Part shown: positions 51,515 through 60,996 of the stretch, piece by piece | Layout: the number at the start of each line of letters is the position of its first letter | Position numbering within the stretch: position 1 is the first letter of the stretch | Source: Burkholderia catarinensis | GTDB taxonomy: Bacteria; Pseudomonadota; Gammaproteobacteria; Burkholderiales; Burkholderiaceae | Direction of reading: 5' to 3' | DNA: 64,000 nucleotides | Assembly: GCF_001883705.2 (NCBI RefSeq) | Contig: NZ_MDEQ02000026.1 | Location: 1 to 64,000 of the forward strand | Made by a program: the position numbers and the translations under genes | The notes under the pieces: model-generated | What the model saw: the letters and a program-made list of their open reading frames with translations, nothing else | Databases searched by the model: none | What the model was told of the DNA's origin: nothing

Positions 51515-52264
51515 TTAGGACGACGTCTTGGCAAGGTAGTCGTAGACGACTTCGGCCTTGCCGAGCGACAGGTCTGTCAGGATGTGGACCGCTGACAGCA
51601 CCTCGAGCACGGGAAGCTTTGCGACGGGCGCGAAGCAGTGCGGATGCAGTTCGAGGGAAGCGGGCCCTGTCCATGCCCCCTTCACCGTCAGATCCTCGAC
51701 GTGGTATTGGACGAGCTCGCAGACTCGCGCGGTGCCGTCGACATTGGGCAGGATCTTGAGCAAAAACCCGGGCACCTCGAGCGATTTTGCGACCGCGGCA
51801 AGATCGAGTTCGGCATACTTGTAGGCCATCGTCGCGGTTGCAACGCGCACGCCGTTATAGTCGAGGGTGCCGACGAACGCGTCATTGCGCACCTCGAGTT
51901 TCGGTTGCGCCAGCACCTTGGGGAAGCCCAGCAATTCGCGGCCGGACGCAATGCCCGCCTCGCTATCGAGGTACATCGCATGCGTGAACCCGCCAGCCAG
52001 GCCGTTGAACGTCACGGGAATCACCTGGCCGGATTCGGTATACGAGCCCAGCCCGCTCGAGTCGGGCATGTTGATGAATTCGTACTTGACGACCGGCTCG
52101 GTCGGCCTGAGCGGTGCCGGCACAACCCGTGCCAGCGCCTCCGGATCGGTGCGATAGGTGATGATCACGAATTCCCGATTGACGAAACGGAACGGCGGTT
52201 TGGGATAAGCGGGGCTCGTCAACGGCATCGCGTAGGCCGATGCACGCACTTCGTCTTCAGTCAT
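51515..52264 (-). CDS. adc: Acetoacetate decarboxylase
   Basis: A 249-residue enzyme of normal length that decarboxylates acetoacetate or related 3-keto acids through a Schiff base. Lys116 in GRELLGFPKVLAQPKL matches Lys115 of the Clostridium enzyme, and Arg30 (FVNREF) and Glu77 (YTESG) match its Arg29 and Glu76. The neighbouring second lysine (PKK) is Val here. The C-terminus TGPASLELHPHCFAPVAKLP is as expected. The start ATG has GGGAG 7 nt upstream; the longer frame from 52324 is not conserved. It lies between the CoA-transferase and dehydrogenase genes, so its substrate is probably a keto acid made there. Confidence 0.93.
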   Translation of the reverse strand: MTEDEVRASAYAMPLTSPAYPKPPFRFVNREFVIITYRTDPEALARVVPAPLRPTEPVVKYEFINMPDSSGLGSYTESGQVIPVTFNGLAGGFTHAMYLDSEAGIASGRELLGFPKVLAQPKLEVRNDAFVGTLDYNGVRVATATMAYKYAELDLAAVAKSLEVPGFLLKILPNVDGTARVCELVQYHVEDLTVKGAWTGPASLELHPHCFAPVAKLPVLEVLSAVHILTDLSLGKAEVVYDYLAKTSS

Positions 52265-52345
52265 GGAAGGCTCCCGGGATGCCGTGCGGCGTGGCGCACG
52301 CCGCACGGAGGTGGGTTCAGTCAATAGTCAACGAGACGGCCCGGC

Positions 52346-53575
52346 TTACGATGCCCCCTCGAAACGTGCGACCGCACCGCCCTCATTCAGGCGCGCGATC
52401 TCGGCATCGTCGAACCCCAACTCCTTCAGGATCTGCGTGCCGTGTTCGCCGAGTTGAGGCGCCGCCGTGGGCTTGACCTTCGGCGCCCCGAGCACCTGGA
52501 TGGGGCTGCTGACGGTGCGGGTTTCCATCCCGCCCGGCAGTTCGAGCGGCACGACGATCCCGTTGGCCGACAGTTGCGGATCGTTGATGATCTCCTTGGC
52601 CACCTGGACGACACCGAAAATCACGCGGCCGGCATCGAGCACCTGCTTCCAGTACGCAAGCGGCTGGCTGGCGAACATCGGGTCGAGAATCTCGACGAGC
52701 TGCGCGGCGTTGGCGATGCGCTTGTCGTCGGTGAAGCGCGGATCGTCGAGCAGTTCAGGCTTGCCGATCGCCTTGCAGAAACCGGGCCAGTCCTTGCGCT
52801 GCGCGGCGACGAGCAGAATCCAGCGATTGTCGGAGGTCTGGTAAGGGTTGAGCAGCGCGTTGGGTGGCGACTTGCGATCGTGCTGAGCAAAGAAGTGCCC
52901 ACCGTTCAAACCGCCTTCGACCCACGCTGCCGCTGCCCAAATGCCGTTGGCAATCAACGACGTCGACACATGGCTGCCCTTGCCGGTCGTGGCGCGCACA
53001 TAGAGCGCCGTCACGATCGCCGCGTAAAGCGTCGTGGCCGTCGCGTGATCGCCGATGCCCGGAATCGGCAGCGTCGGCGGGCTGCCGGCGTCGTGCGTGA
53101 CCTCCATCAGGCCCGAGCGCGCCCAATAGGCCGTGACGTCGAAGCCGGGCGTGTCGGCTTCCGGACCTTCGGAGCCGTATCCGGTGATGTCGGCATAGAC
53201 GAGCCTCTCGTTCAGCGGCGAGAGCGCCTCGTAGGTGCAGCCGAGCGATGCCTTCACGCGCGGCGGAAAATTGACGACGACCACGTCGGCCCAGCGCACG
53301 AGCCGATGCAGCACCTCCTTTGCGTCCGCGGATTTCAGGTCGAGCGCGATGCTGCGCTTGTTGCGGTTCGTCAGTTGCCACGCGTAATTGACGTCGCTCG
53401 TCGGGTTCGGCGGCATCGCCGAGAAGTAGCGGTAGACGTCTCCTGTGCCCGGCGGTTCGACCTTGATCACGTCGGCGCCAAAGTCGGCGAGGATCGTCGT
53501 CGCGGCGGGGCCGGCAATGTAGCTCGCAAGGTCGAGCACCTTCAGACCGGAAAAAATGTGATTGCCAACTGTCAT
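52346..53575 (-). CDS. CaiB/BaiF family CoA-transferase
   Basis: A 409-residue class III CoA-transferase that moves CoA between carboxylic acids. It has LKVLDLASYIAGPAATTIL, FGADVIKVEPPGTGD, YADITGYGSEGPEADTPGF with the likely catalytic Asp146 (FDV), and GIGDHATATTLYAAIVTAL. The start is the ATG before TVGNHIFSG. It may pass CoA from a pathway product to the incoming acid. It lies between the hydratase and decarboxylase genes; gaps of 94 and 81 bp fit one transcript. Confidence 0.9.
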   Translation of the reverse strand: MTVGNHIFSGLKVLDLASYIAGPAATTILADFGADVIKVEPPGTGDVYRYFSAMPPNPTSDVNYAWQLTNRNKRSIALDLKSADAKEVLHRLVRWADVVVVNFPPRVKASLGCTYEALSPLNERLVYADITGYGSEGPEADTPGFDVTAYWARSGLMEVTHDAGSPPTLPIPGIGDHATATTLYAAIVTALYVRATTGKGSHVSTSLIANGIWAAAAWVEGGLNGGHFFAQHDRKSPPNALLNPYQTSDNRWILLVAAQRKDWPGFCKAIGKPELLDDPRFTDDKRIANAAQLVEILDPMFASQPLAYWKQVLDAGRVIFGVVQVAKEIINDPQLSANGIVVPLELPGGMETRTVSSPIQVLGAPKVKPTAAPQLGEHGTQILKELGFDDAEIARLNEGGAVARFEGAS

Positions 53576-53669
53576 CGCGCGATCTCCTGAAGGTTGGCGC
53601 CGTCGGTCTCCCGGTTCAAACGCGGGTTGTGCGCCGGCAGAGACGGTGTGCGTATCGCAAGACCGATCG

Positions 53670-54473
53670 TCAGCGGCCTTTGAACTTCGGCGGTCGTTTT
53701 TCCAGGAAGGCTTTCGTGCCTTCGGCCTTGTCTTCGGTGGCGGCGCACAGGCCAAACAGCGCCGCTTCCAGGGCCAGCCCCTCTGCCAGCGAGCCGTCAA
53801 GGCCGCGATTCACCGCCGTGATCGCGTGGCCCACCGCGAGTGGCGCATTGGCGTCGATCTGCGCGAGGATCGCTTCGGCGCGACCGATGAGGTTGGCCGG
53901 CTCCACGATCTCGTTGACGAGGCCGATGCGCAGCGCATCATCGGCCGAGATCATCTCGCCGGTGAGGATGAGTTGAAGGGCCACGCCCTTGCCGACGAGG
54001 CGCGCGAGGCGCTGCGTGCCACCGAAGCCGGGAATGAGGCCAAGCTTGATCTCGGGTTGTCCGAACCTGGCGGCAGGACTCGCCAGGCGAATCGTGCAGG
54101 CCAGCGCGGTCTCGCATCCGCCGCCGAGCGCGAGACCGTTCACCGCTGCGATGACCGGCTTGCCGAGGTTCTCGACGAGATTGAGCAGGGCCTGTCCAGC
54201 GCGTGCCTGCTGCTCCGCCTCGACGGGCGTCGCGGCAGCCAGTTCGCTGATGTCCGCGCCCGCAATGAAGGCGCGGTCGCCTGAACCCGTGATGATGACG
54301 CCGCGCACATCGGGGTCGTCGCGGGCGCTTTCAAACGCCACCGTCAGCTCGCCGATGGCCTTGTGGTTCAGGGCGTTGAGGACTTTGGGACGGTTCAGCG
54401 TGACGAACGCGACCGCGTCTTTCCTTTCATAGACAATCGTTTCGAACGACTCCGAGGTAAATGTCTGTTTCAT
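53670..54473 (-). CDS. Enoyl-CoA hydratase
   Basis: A 267-residue crotonase. The oxyanion-hole motif DRAFIAGADISEL is at about 66-78, and both catalytic glutamates are present: Glu121 in GGGCETALA and Glu141 in GQPEIKLGLIPGFGGTQRL. It therefore hydrates 2-enoyl-CoA. It is the first gene of the operon; ATG 54473 is preferred over an upstream GTG at 54491, with GGAG 10 nt before it. Confidence 0.93.
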   Translation of the reverse strand: MKQTFTSESFETIVYERKDAVAFVTLNRPKVLNALNHKAIGELTVAFESARDDPDVRGVIITGSGDRAFIAGADISELAAATPVEAEQQARAGQALLNLVENLGKPVIAAVNGLALGGGCETALACTIRLASPAARFGQPEIKLGLIPGFGGTQRLARLVGKGVALQLILTGEMISADDALRIGLVNEIVEPANLIGRAEAILAQIDANAPLAVGHAITAVNRGLDGSLAEGLALEAALFGLCAATEDKAEGTKAFLEKRPPKFKGR

Positions 54474-54588
54474 GAGTTGAACACTCCGCACGAAACTTAC
54501 AAATCGCGCACGATACCTTCACGATCGTCAGGACAATTTCCGGCCACTCACCATGCACACATTCCCGCACCATCCTTGCCTCCAGTGA

Positions 54589-54617
54589 TTTATAGAGGAG
54601 CGGTGGGAAAATTCCAA
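54589..54617 (-). promoter_or_regulatory. Candidate promoter of the thiolase-free CoA operon
   Basis: On the minus strand TTGGAA (54617-54612), 17 bp, TATAAA (54594-54589), giving a leader of about 109 nt to the hydratase gene. The remaining parts of the 452-bp interval 54474-54925 show no gene. Confidence 0.55.
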
Positions 54618-54925
54618 AGTTTCGTATTCCTGATGTACGGCTGCCACTCGCGCGGCGACGCGGCCAACGAACATTTCAGTACGCCTGATGCGGCCGGGCA
54701 GCGAGCGGCCGCTTGCAACTGACGCATGAGGACGGATCCGGCCCTTCTCCGACGTTCGCCCTGAAACGGTCGTTTGAGCGTCCGTCGATTCGCGCGGACG
54801 CGCGATCGGTGATGGCCGACAGCGGAAGAATGATCACGGCCGATCCCACCCACATCTCTGGATGCGCAGGTAGACGCGCGCTCGTTCGCTGGCGTTAATG
54901 CCAGTCGGTGAACGGCGCTCGAGTC

Positions 54926-56380
54926 TCATTCACGAATGACCTGGATACGTCCAGCTTTGAGCGCTGCTTTCAAAGCCGTCCAGTCCGCCTCATTTTGTTC
55001 CGCGTAAGCGAGCGCGAATCGCACGATCGCGTCGTCGAATTCGTCCGACTTACCCACATATCCGCTGAGCACCGCGGGATCGCCTGCTTTCGCCATCGAA
55101 TGAGCCAGCGCATGTGCGCACGAAACCGCATATTCGCCGAGATCTTCAACATCGAAGGTGGCGAAGTCGAATGCGCCCTTCATGTCGCGCAACTGCCTAA
55201 CATAAAAGTCGTTGCCCGTGTGGCGCATCTTCGACCACCCGAGAAAAATGTCGCTGGCCGACTGCAGCAGGCGCTGCCCGTTCACCACGCGCTGGCCATG
55301 ATTCGGATAGCGGCTCCGCGGCAGATAGCTTTCCAGCACGGAAGCACGCGCTTCCTTGAGCTGCAGGAACAGCGGACACTGCCCGTCCGCCATGAACAAC
55401 GCCTCGTAGCAGCGCGTCCCCACCGACCCGACACCCACGACGCGAATCGCGGCATCCACCAGTTCATAGCGATCGAACAGCGCGCGCCTGTCGTCAGGAA
55501 GCGTCAAACGATAGTCCGCGAAGAAGCGCCGCACCAGCGCGTCATACTGCTTCTGGTCGTGCGGGCTCTCCAGCGGCACGTGATACACGAGCGGCGGCGC
55601 ATCCTTGATGCGGATCTTGCCGTTGACGAGCTCGGTCGCATGCATCATCACGGAACGCGACGACTGCTGCATGGCCTTCGTGATGACCGCCTGCTCCTTC
55701 TTCCTTTCGGTCAGCGAATCGGCAATCGCCAGCATGCTCGCCGACTTGAACTGGTAGTACCAGATGTCGAGCGTGTCCATGCGGCTGAAATCGGCGATCC
55801 GCTGCCGGAACGTCTCGCACAGCCGGCGCACCACACCGCGCTGGCCGGATGTCGCGAAGCCGCGTTCGCGCGCCGCAATCACGAACGACGCGGCCAGCCT
55901 GCGCAGATCCCAGTCGAACGGGCCCGGCAGCGTTTCGTCGAAATCGTTGGGCCCGAACAGCACGCACCGCTCCGGGCTTGCGAACAGCCCGAAATTCGCC
56001 AGATGCGCATCGCCGCCCAACTGCACGGTCACGTCGGAATGCGGCAGCTTCGACAGGTCATACGCCATCAGCGGCGCGGCGCCGCGATAGAACGCGAACG
56101 GATTCGCGACCATGCGCCCATAGCGAATGGGGATCAGCTCCGCCACGCGGCCCACGTTGGACGCGTCGAGCAGCGCGATCGGATCGCGATCGTCGATCGT
56201 GCATTTGGCCAGCTGCGCGCGCGGCATGGCCTTGCGCGCCGCCTTGCCCTGCTCGATACGCGCCGCCAGCGAGCCGCGCCCGGCAAACAGCGTGGACGGG
56301 TCTTGTTGCGCCGCCAGCGTCTGCGGATCGGTATGTTGCGAAGCGGCTTCGTTGCGCTTCGCGTCTGCGGATTCAGGCAC
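54926..56380 (-). CDS. DUF2252 family protein
   Basis: A 484-residue soluble protein of the DUF2252 family, which has a remote protein-kinase-like fold in annotation. Conserved stretches are FAFYRGAAPLMAYDL, VQLGGDAHLANFG, GPNDFDETLPGPFDWDLRRL and HALAHSMAKAGDPAVLSGY. The role is unknown. The start is GTG at 56380 with GGGAG 6 nt upstream. It follows the SulP gene by 40 bp and is the last gene of the channel/SulP/DUF2252 operon. Confidence 0.82.
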   Translation of the reverse strand: MPESADAKRNEAASQHTDPQTLAAQQDPSTLFAGRGSLAARIEQGKAARKAMPRAQLAKCTIDDRDPIALLDASNVGRVAELIPIRYGRMVANPFAFYRGAAPLMAYDLSKLPHSDVTVQLGGDAHLANFGLFASPERCVLFGPNDFDETLPGPFDWDLRRLAASFVIAARERGFATSGQRGVVRRLCETFRQRIADFSRMDTLDIWYYQFKSASMLAIADSLTERKKEQAVITKAMQQSSRSVMMHATELVNGKIRIKDAPPLVYHVPLESPHDQKQYDALVRRFFADYRLTLPDDRRALFDRYELVDAAIRVVGVGSVGTRCYEALFMADGQCPLFLQLKEARASVLESYLPRSRYPNHGQRVVNGQRLLQSASDIFLGWSKMRHTGNDFYVRQLRDMKGAFDFATFDVEDLGEYAVSCAHALAHSMAKAGDPAVLSGYVGKSDEFDDAIVRFALAYAEQNEADWTALKAALKAGRIQVIRE

Positions 56381-56420
56381 GTGTCACTCCCGGTTCATTT
56401 ATCGTCGAAGCGGCCTCGCT

Positions 56421-58169
56421 TCACTCCGCTTTGCCGGATTCCGGTTTGGCGCCCGACGGAGTGCCCGCGGTGGGCGGCGACAGATCGCGCAGTGCGTCGA
56501 TCGCGGCATCGACCGTCGGAAAGATCTCGCGATGCGCGCCATGCGCGCGCAGCGCCTTGTACCGCTCGATCTCTTTCCGCACGCCCGTCGGCAGCGCGAC
56601 CGCGGCGACGCCCACGCCGCGCTCGTCGAGCTCCGCGCCCAACTGGATCAGCGTCTTGCCTGCCGTGTAGTCGATGTTGTTGATCTCCGACGCGTCGATT
56701 ACCAACCAGCGCAGCGGCGGGCTCGCCTCGTTGACGAGCTTGAGCACTTCCGCCGTGAAGCGGCCGGCGTTCGCATAGAACAGGTCCGCTTCGAACCGGT
56801 ACACGACGATGCCGGGCGCCGCGAGCACGTTCGGTGCGACGGGATGCGCGATCCAGCGGCCAGAGGGAGCGCGCGCCAGCACACGTGTACGCAGGTGATA
56901 GCTGTTGCGCGCGTGCGCGATCAGCGACAGCACGATGGCCGCGACAATGCCGTGCATCACGTCGACGAACACCACCACGAACGCCGTGATCAACGCGACG
57001 ACGAATTCGTCCCGCTGCATCCGGAAAAGTTCGCGCATGCCATTCACGTCGATCAGCTTCACACCGATCATGAAGACGATCGCCGAAAGCACGGCCGCCG
57101 GCAGCAGGCTGAGCGGCTTGGTGAGGAACAGCAGCACGATCAGCACGATGACGGCCGTCGTCAGATGGGCCGCCTGGCTGCGGCCACCCGCATCGTCGAC
57201 CATCTCGGTCTTGGTCGGACTGCCGTTCACGACGAAGGTGCCCGTGAACGCGGCAGCTGCATTCGCGGCCGCGAGGCCGACGATGTCGGCATTGTCGTCG
57301 CCCTGCTCGTTATAGCGGTTCGCATACGCACGCGCCGTTGCCGCGCTCTGCGCGATGATCACGACGAAGCACGATGCGGCTGTCGCCAGCACCTGGTTGA
57401 TCTCGTGCATGTGCAACGGCGGCAGGAACAGCGATGGAAGCCCGCCGGGCACTTCGCCCGTGACCCCAATGCCGTGCTCGGCGAAATTGAACACGGCGCT
57501 CAACACGATGGAACCGATCACGGCGATCAACGCCCCGGGTGCGCGCGGCGCCAGGAACTTGCAGCCGACGATCACCGCGAGCACGCTGATCGACAGTACC
57601 GTGGTCGGAACATTCGCATCGCCGACGCGCTGGAGCACGGACGCGATCTGCAGCAACGGGCCATGCCCCTGCTTCGCGAGCCCGATCAGCCCGGCCAGCT
57701 CGCCGGCGGCGACCTGCACGCCGACGCCCGTCAGGAAGCCGATCAGTGCGCTGCGCGACAGGAAGTCGGCGAGAAACCCCAGACGGAAGATGCGCGCAAT
57801 CACGAGCATCACGGCAACTGTCAGCGCGACTGTGCTCGTCAGGCCGATATATTCCGGCGTGCCCAATGCCGCAACGGTCGTCAGCGTACCTGCCAGGATC
57901 GCGGCGGTCGCGGAATCGGCCGCAACCACGAGCTGGCGCGATGCGCCAAGGATCGCAAACGCGATCAGCGGCAGCAGGATCGTATAGAGGCCGGTGACGG
58001 TGGGCGTGCCGGAAATCTTCGTGTAGCCCATCACCTCGGGGATGCCGAGCGCCGCCAGCGTGATCCCGGCGATGATGTCGTGCGGCAGGTTCGACGGATT
58101 GATGGGTAACAGCCCCTTCAGAAAGGGCAGGCGATGCAGGGGGGACACTGTCGGAGCCGCTGGTTTCAT
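56421..58169 (-). CDS. SulP/SLC26-family anion transporter with STAS domain
   Basis: A 582-residue inner-membrane transporter of the SulP family (sulfate, bicarbonate, dicarboxylate or other anions). Hydrophobic domain, about residues 25-410, with AGITLAALGIPEVMGYTKIS and the family segment PTKTEMVDDAGGRSQAAHL near 310. A cytoplasmic STAS domain follows at about 460-570 (IVVYRFEADLFYANAGRF, LVIDASEINNIDYTAG). The start ATG overlaps the channel gene's stop codon (ATGA), with GGAGG 7 nt upstream. Substrate unknown. Confidence 0.9.
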   Translation of the reverse strand: MKPAAPTVSPLHRLPFLKGLLPINPSNLPHDIIAGITLAALGIPEVMGYTKISGTPTVTGLYTILLPLIAFAILGASRQLVVAADSATAAILAGTLTTVAALGTPEYIGLTSTVALTVAVMLVIARIFRLGFLADFLSRSALIGFLTGVGVQVAAGELAGLIGLAKQGHGPLLQIASVLQRVGDANVPTTVLSISVLAVIVGCKFLAPRAPGALIAVIGSIVLSAVFNFAEHGIGVTGEVPGGLPSLFLPPLHMHEINQVLATAASCFVVIIAQSAATARAYANRYNEQGDDNADIVGLAAANAAAAFTGTFVVNGSPTKTEMVDDAGGRSQAAHLTTAVIVLIVLLFLTKPLSLLPAAVLSAIVFMIGVKLIDVNGMRELFRMQRDEFVVALITAFVVVFVDVMHGIVAAIVLSLIAHARNSYHLRTRVLARAPSGRWIAHPVAPNVLAAPGIVVYRFEADLFYANAGRFTAEVLKLVNEASPPLRWLVIDASEINNIDYTAGKTLIQLGAELDERGVGVAAVALPTGVRKEIERYKALRAHGAHREIFPTVDAAIDALRDLSPPTAGTPSGAKPESGKAE

Positions 58170-58966
58170 GATGCTGCCTCCATCGGAATGGCTAGCTTGG
58201 TGACCAGCGCATTCGCGATGATCTCGTCCGCGACGACCACGTCGGTTGCCCCGGCGATTTCGAGCAGCCCCTTTCTCAGCGGATTCTCGCCGGGTACGGC
58301 AATCGCAAGCGACGCGTTCAGCGTATGGGCGAGCAACGTGATTGCCAGATTGTTGTTGCCGTCGGGCGTCGTCACGACCATCGCCTTGGCGCTGTCTAGC
58401 CGCGCATGCTTGAGCACGTCGTCGAACGCGCCGGGCGAGCCTTGCACGACCATGTGGCCGCGATCCGCCGCGCGGTCGGCCTGGAGCACGTCGCCAACGA
58501 CGACGAGCACCGTCTCTCCCGCATCGCGCAATCGGTTGGCGACCAATTCGCCGAGCGAATGGAACCCGACCACCACGACGTGATCGGTGAGTTGTTCGAG
58601 CTTGCGTTCCATGACCCTGTTCTCCCGATAGACCATCACATCGTCACCCGACAGCATGCCGGTGAGCCTCGACACCGCAAAGCCGCCGATCAGCAGCGTT
58701 GCGAACATCGCCACCAGCATGAAAATCTTCTGAGGCTGATTGAATTCGGTAAAGGAGCCAATCGTCGTGACGAGATTCACGCCGTCCCAGAGGGCCGTAA
58801 ACATTTTGTCGGGAAAGGAGGCGCTGGACCGATCGAGAAAGATCAACCCGGTAGCGGCGGCGACCAGCAGCAAGACGAGCAGACCGATCGTATGGCGCGC
58901 GCGGCGGCGCCATTCTCGTATCCGGATGACCCCGAGACGAGGCTCATCGACACGGAAGATCCACAT
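58166..58966 (-). CDS. Two-helix ion-channel subunit with TrkA-N domain and atypical filter
   Basis: A 266-residue channel-like protein. TM1 is at about 26-44, a pore helix and loop at 55-72, TM2 at 80-104, and a TrkA-N Rossmann domain from about 128 (HVVVVGFHSLGELVANRL). The loop that should read TVGYG or TIGFG is NLVTTIGSFTEF (filter TTIGS, 67-71), so the second Gly and aromatic are absent and K+ selectivity is doubtful. AGGT precedes the ATG at 58966. First gene of the operon; it overlaps the SulP start by 4 bp, pointing to linked function. It could be a non-selective or novel channel, or a ligand sensor. Confidence 0.8.
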   Translation of the reverse strand: MWIFRVDEPRLGVIRIREWRRRARHTIGLLVLLLVAAATGLIFLDRSSASFPDKMFTALWDGVNLVTTIGSFTEFNQPQKIFMLVAMFATLLIGGFAVSRLTGMLSGDDVMVYRENRVMERKLEQLTDHVVVVGFHSLGELVANRLRDAGETVLVVVGDVLQADRAADRGHMVVQGSPGAFDDVLKHARLDSAKAMVVTTPDGNNNLAITLLAHTLNASLAIAVPGENPLRKGLLEIAGATDVVVADEIIANALVTKLAIPMEAAS

Positions 58967-59500
58967 GGTTACCTCGCGTTCTTGGTCTGATCGAGACAAC
59001 AGCGAACCCAAAGCCAAGCCGATACGGTCCTCCCCTTCGCGCCCGCAGTCAATAGTCAGGCTCCCTACTTATGCCCCGGTGAACGGGGACGTGCGCGGGC
59101 ATATCTCCGAATGTCATACAGATCGGATGCGATAGGGAGGCGCTTGCAGGGATCGCCACGCATCAGACAAGTCGTTAGCTGTTTAAATACTAAGGAAGAC
59201 ACTGCAGGTGCCGTCAAAACCGCGCCGACGCTCTTCTTTGCTGCGCAGCGTCGCCCTTTCCAATTGCAATGGAAAGGGTGTTCGCGATCTCCGTATAAAT
59301 AAGCAGCGGCCGACGTCGGTGTCGCGTCGATAGGTCTTGAACAGATCGAAGAATCTAGCGGGCGAAAAGCTTCATCGAATGGCCGTTTGTCGGGCGTAGC
59401 CGTCGTTCGACTGTTCGAGCGAACCGGCGGCCGAATGGCGCTTCGTGGACGAACGCCGACGTTCCTCCCCGGCGTTCCCCCCGGAAATCCGCGATGAACC
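58967..59500. other. Long intergenic stretch before the channel operon
   Basis: About 530 bases without a convincing gene. A hairpin, CCCTTTCCA (59254-59262) and TGGAAAGGG (59270-59278) around a 7-nt loop, lies on the upstream side of the channel gene, with no T-run. A minus-strand promoter-like TTGACG with a 19-nt spacer to TAGTAT lies near 59180-59217, but the spacing is poor. Confidence 0.45.
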
Positions 59501-59533
59501 AAATAAAAAGGCCCGGAGGATATCGCCCGGGCC
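59501..59533 (-). terminator. Terminator of the AAHS/FAD/VOC/ALDH operon
   Basis: On the minus strand GGCCCGG (59533-59527), a 10-nt loop and CCGGGCC (59516-59510) are followed by TTTTTATTT (59509-59501), a normal rho-independent terminator 35 bp after the MFS stop codon. Confidence 0.85.
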
Positions 59534-59568
59534 CTTCCCTTCACTTCATCCGCCGCTGCGGAATGCGC

Positions 59569-60969
59569 TTACGCCTCGAGCGCCTCCAGCACCTTCCCCT
59601 TCGTCTCGATCCCGACGAAGTGGACGGTCAGCGCCGCGATCAGCGGCACGATGCCGATCAGGTAGAACGCCGGCGCGAGGTTGCCGCCGATGATCGCGTG
59701 CGGCACGATCATCGGCGCGGCGAACGATGCGATCTTCAGCCATGCGCTGCCAAGCCCGCAGCCGGACGCGCGGATGCTCGTCGGGTACTGCTCCGGCGTG
59801 TAGACGTACGCGGTAATGAACCCCGACGCCATCAACCCGAGCGACAGCGAGCAGAAGATCGCGACGACATACACCGACGACGCGTGATAGATGCCCGCCA
59901 ACGCCAGCGACAGCGCGCATAGCACGAACGACCACACGATCACGGGCTTGCGGCCGAGCTTGTCGACGAGCAGCGCGGAGGCCAGCGACCCGAGCACGCC
60001 CATCACCGAACCGATCACCGCGAGATTCAGCGCGAGCTGCAGCGGCGCGTGATAGAAATTCTTGTAGATCGTCGGCAGCCACGTCGACAGCCCGTACTGG
60101 ATGAACCCGCAGGTCGCCCACAACGTCGCCACCGCGAGCGTGCGCTTGCGATACGCGGCGCTGAACAGGTCGCTCATCTTGCGCTTCGGATGCTGGCGCA
60201 CCATCTCGTCGAACGCGGCCGCCTGCGTGACCGGCGGCAGTTCCCCGCGCACCGACGCTTCGAACACGCCAACCGCGCGCCCGGCTTCCGCGAGCCGCCC
60301 GCGCGACGCGAGCCAGCGCGGCGATTCGGGCACGAGACGCGTGAGCACGAACGACAGGAGCAGCGGCATCCCGCCGACGAAGTACATGATTTCCCAGCCG
60401 AAGCGCGGCACGAGCCATGCACCGAGCGCCATCGACACGAGCAGGCCGATCGGAAACACGATCTCGTACAGCAGCACGAACCGGCCGCGACCATGCGCGC
60501 GCGTGATCTCGTTGATGTACGTCGCCGCGACCGGCAGCTCGCCGCCGAGGCCCAGGCCCTGCAGGATCCGCAGCAGCACGAAGATCTCGAACGTCGGCGC
60601 GAAGCCGCACGCGATGCTCGTGATGCCGATCACGGCCGAGCTCCACGCGATCGCTTTCACGCGGCCGTGCTTCTCGGCCAGCGCGGGAAACAGGAACGCG
60701 CCGATCAGCTGGCCGATCGCGCCGGATGCGATCAGCATGCCGATCTGCGTCGGCGACAGCCCCCATTTGTGAATCAGCAGCGGCAGCGTCGCCGCGATCG
60801 TGATCACGTCGAAGCCGTCGAAGAACGTCGCGGTGCCGATCAGCACGCGCGCGCGGATCTGCATCGAGTTGGCCGGAAGCCGCTCGAGCCGCGCGATGAT
60901 CGCGCCGGGCGTAGAGGCGGCAGCTTCCATCGTGGCGCGGCCGGCCACGACGTTGTCGAAAGTGCTCAT
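59569..60969 (-). CDS. Aromatic-acid:H+ symporter-type MFS transporter
   Basis: A 466-residue 12-helix MFS protein of the AAHS/SP-like group. The helix-1 Asp is in FFDGFDVITIAATLPLL near 47, motif A-like AEKHGRVKAIAW is near 97, LQGLGLGGELPVAATYINE follows near 135, and PESPRWL lies in the central loop. It is expected to import an aromatic or other organic acid with protons. It is the last gene of the catabolic operon, so it probably brings in the pathway substrate. Confidence 0.88.
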   Translation of the reverse strand: MSTFDNVVAGRATMEAAASTPGAIIARLERLPANSMQIRARVLIGTATFFDGFDVITIAATLPLLIHKWGLSPTQIGMLIASGAIGQLIGAFLFPALAEKHGRVKAIAWSSAVIGITSIACGFAPTFEIFVLLRILQGLGLGGELPVAATYINEITRAHGRGRFVLLYEIVFPIGLLVSMALGAWLVPRFGWEIMYFVGGMPLLLSFVLTRLVPESPRWLASRGRLAEAGRAVGVFEASVRGELPPVTQAAAFDEMVRQHPKRKMSDLFSAAYRKRTLAVATLWATCGFIQYGLSTWLPTIYKNFYHAPLQLALNLAVIGSVMGVLGSLASALLVDKLGRKPVIVWSFVLCALSLALAGIYHASSVYVVAIFCSLSLGLMASGFITAYVYTPEQYPTSIRASGCGLGSAWLKIASFAAPMIVPHAIIGGNLAPAFYLIGIVPLIAALTVHFVGIETKGKVLEALEA

Positions 60970-60996
60970 GTGGGGTGTCTCCTGGTCTTTCGCCGG

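Noticed and set aside
59065..59544. A 159-codon minus-strand frame upstream of the channel operon
   Set aside because: It runs through the terminator at 59501-59533, has no motif and no coding bias.
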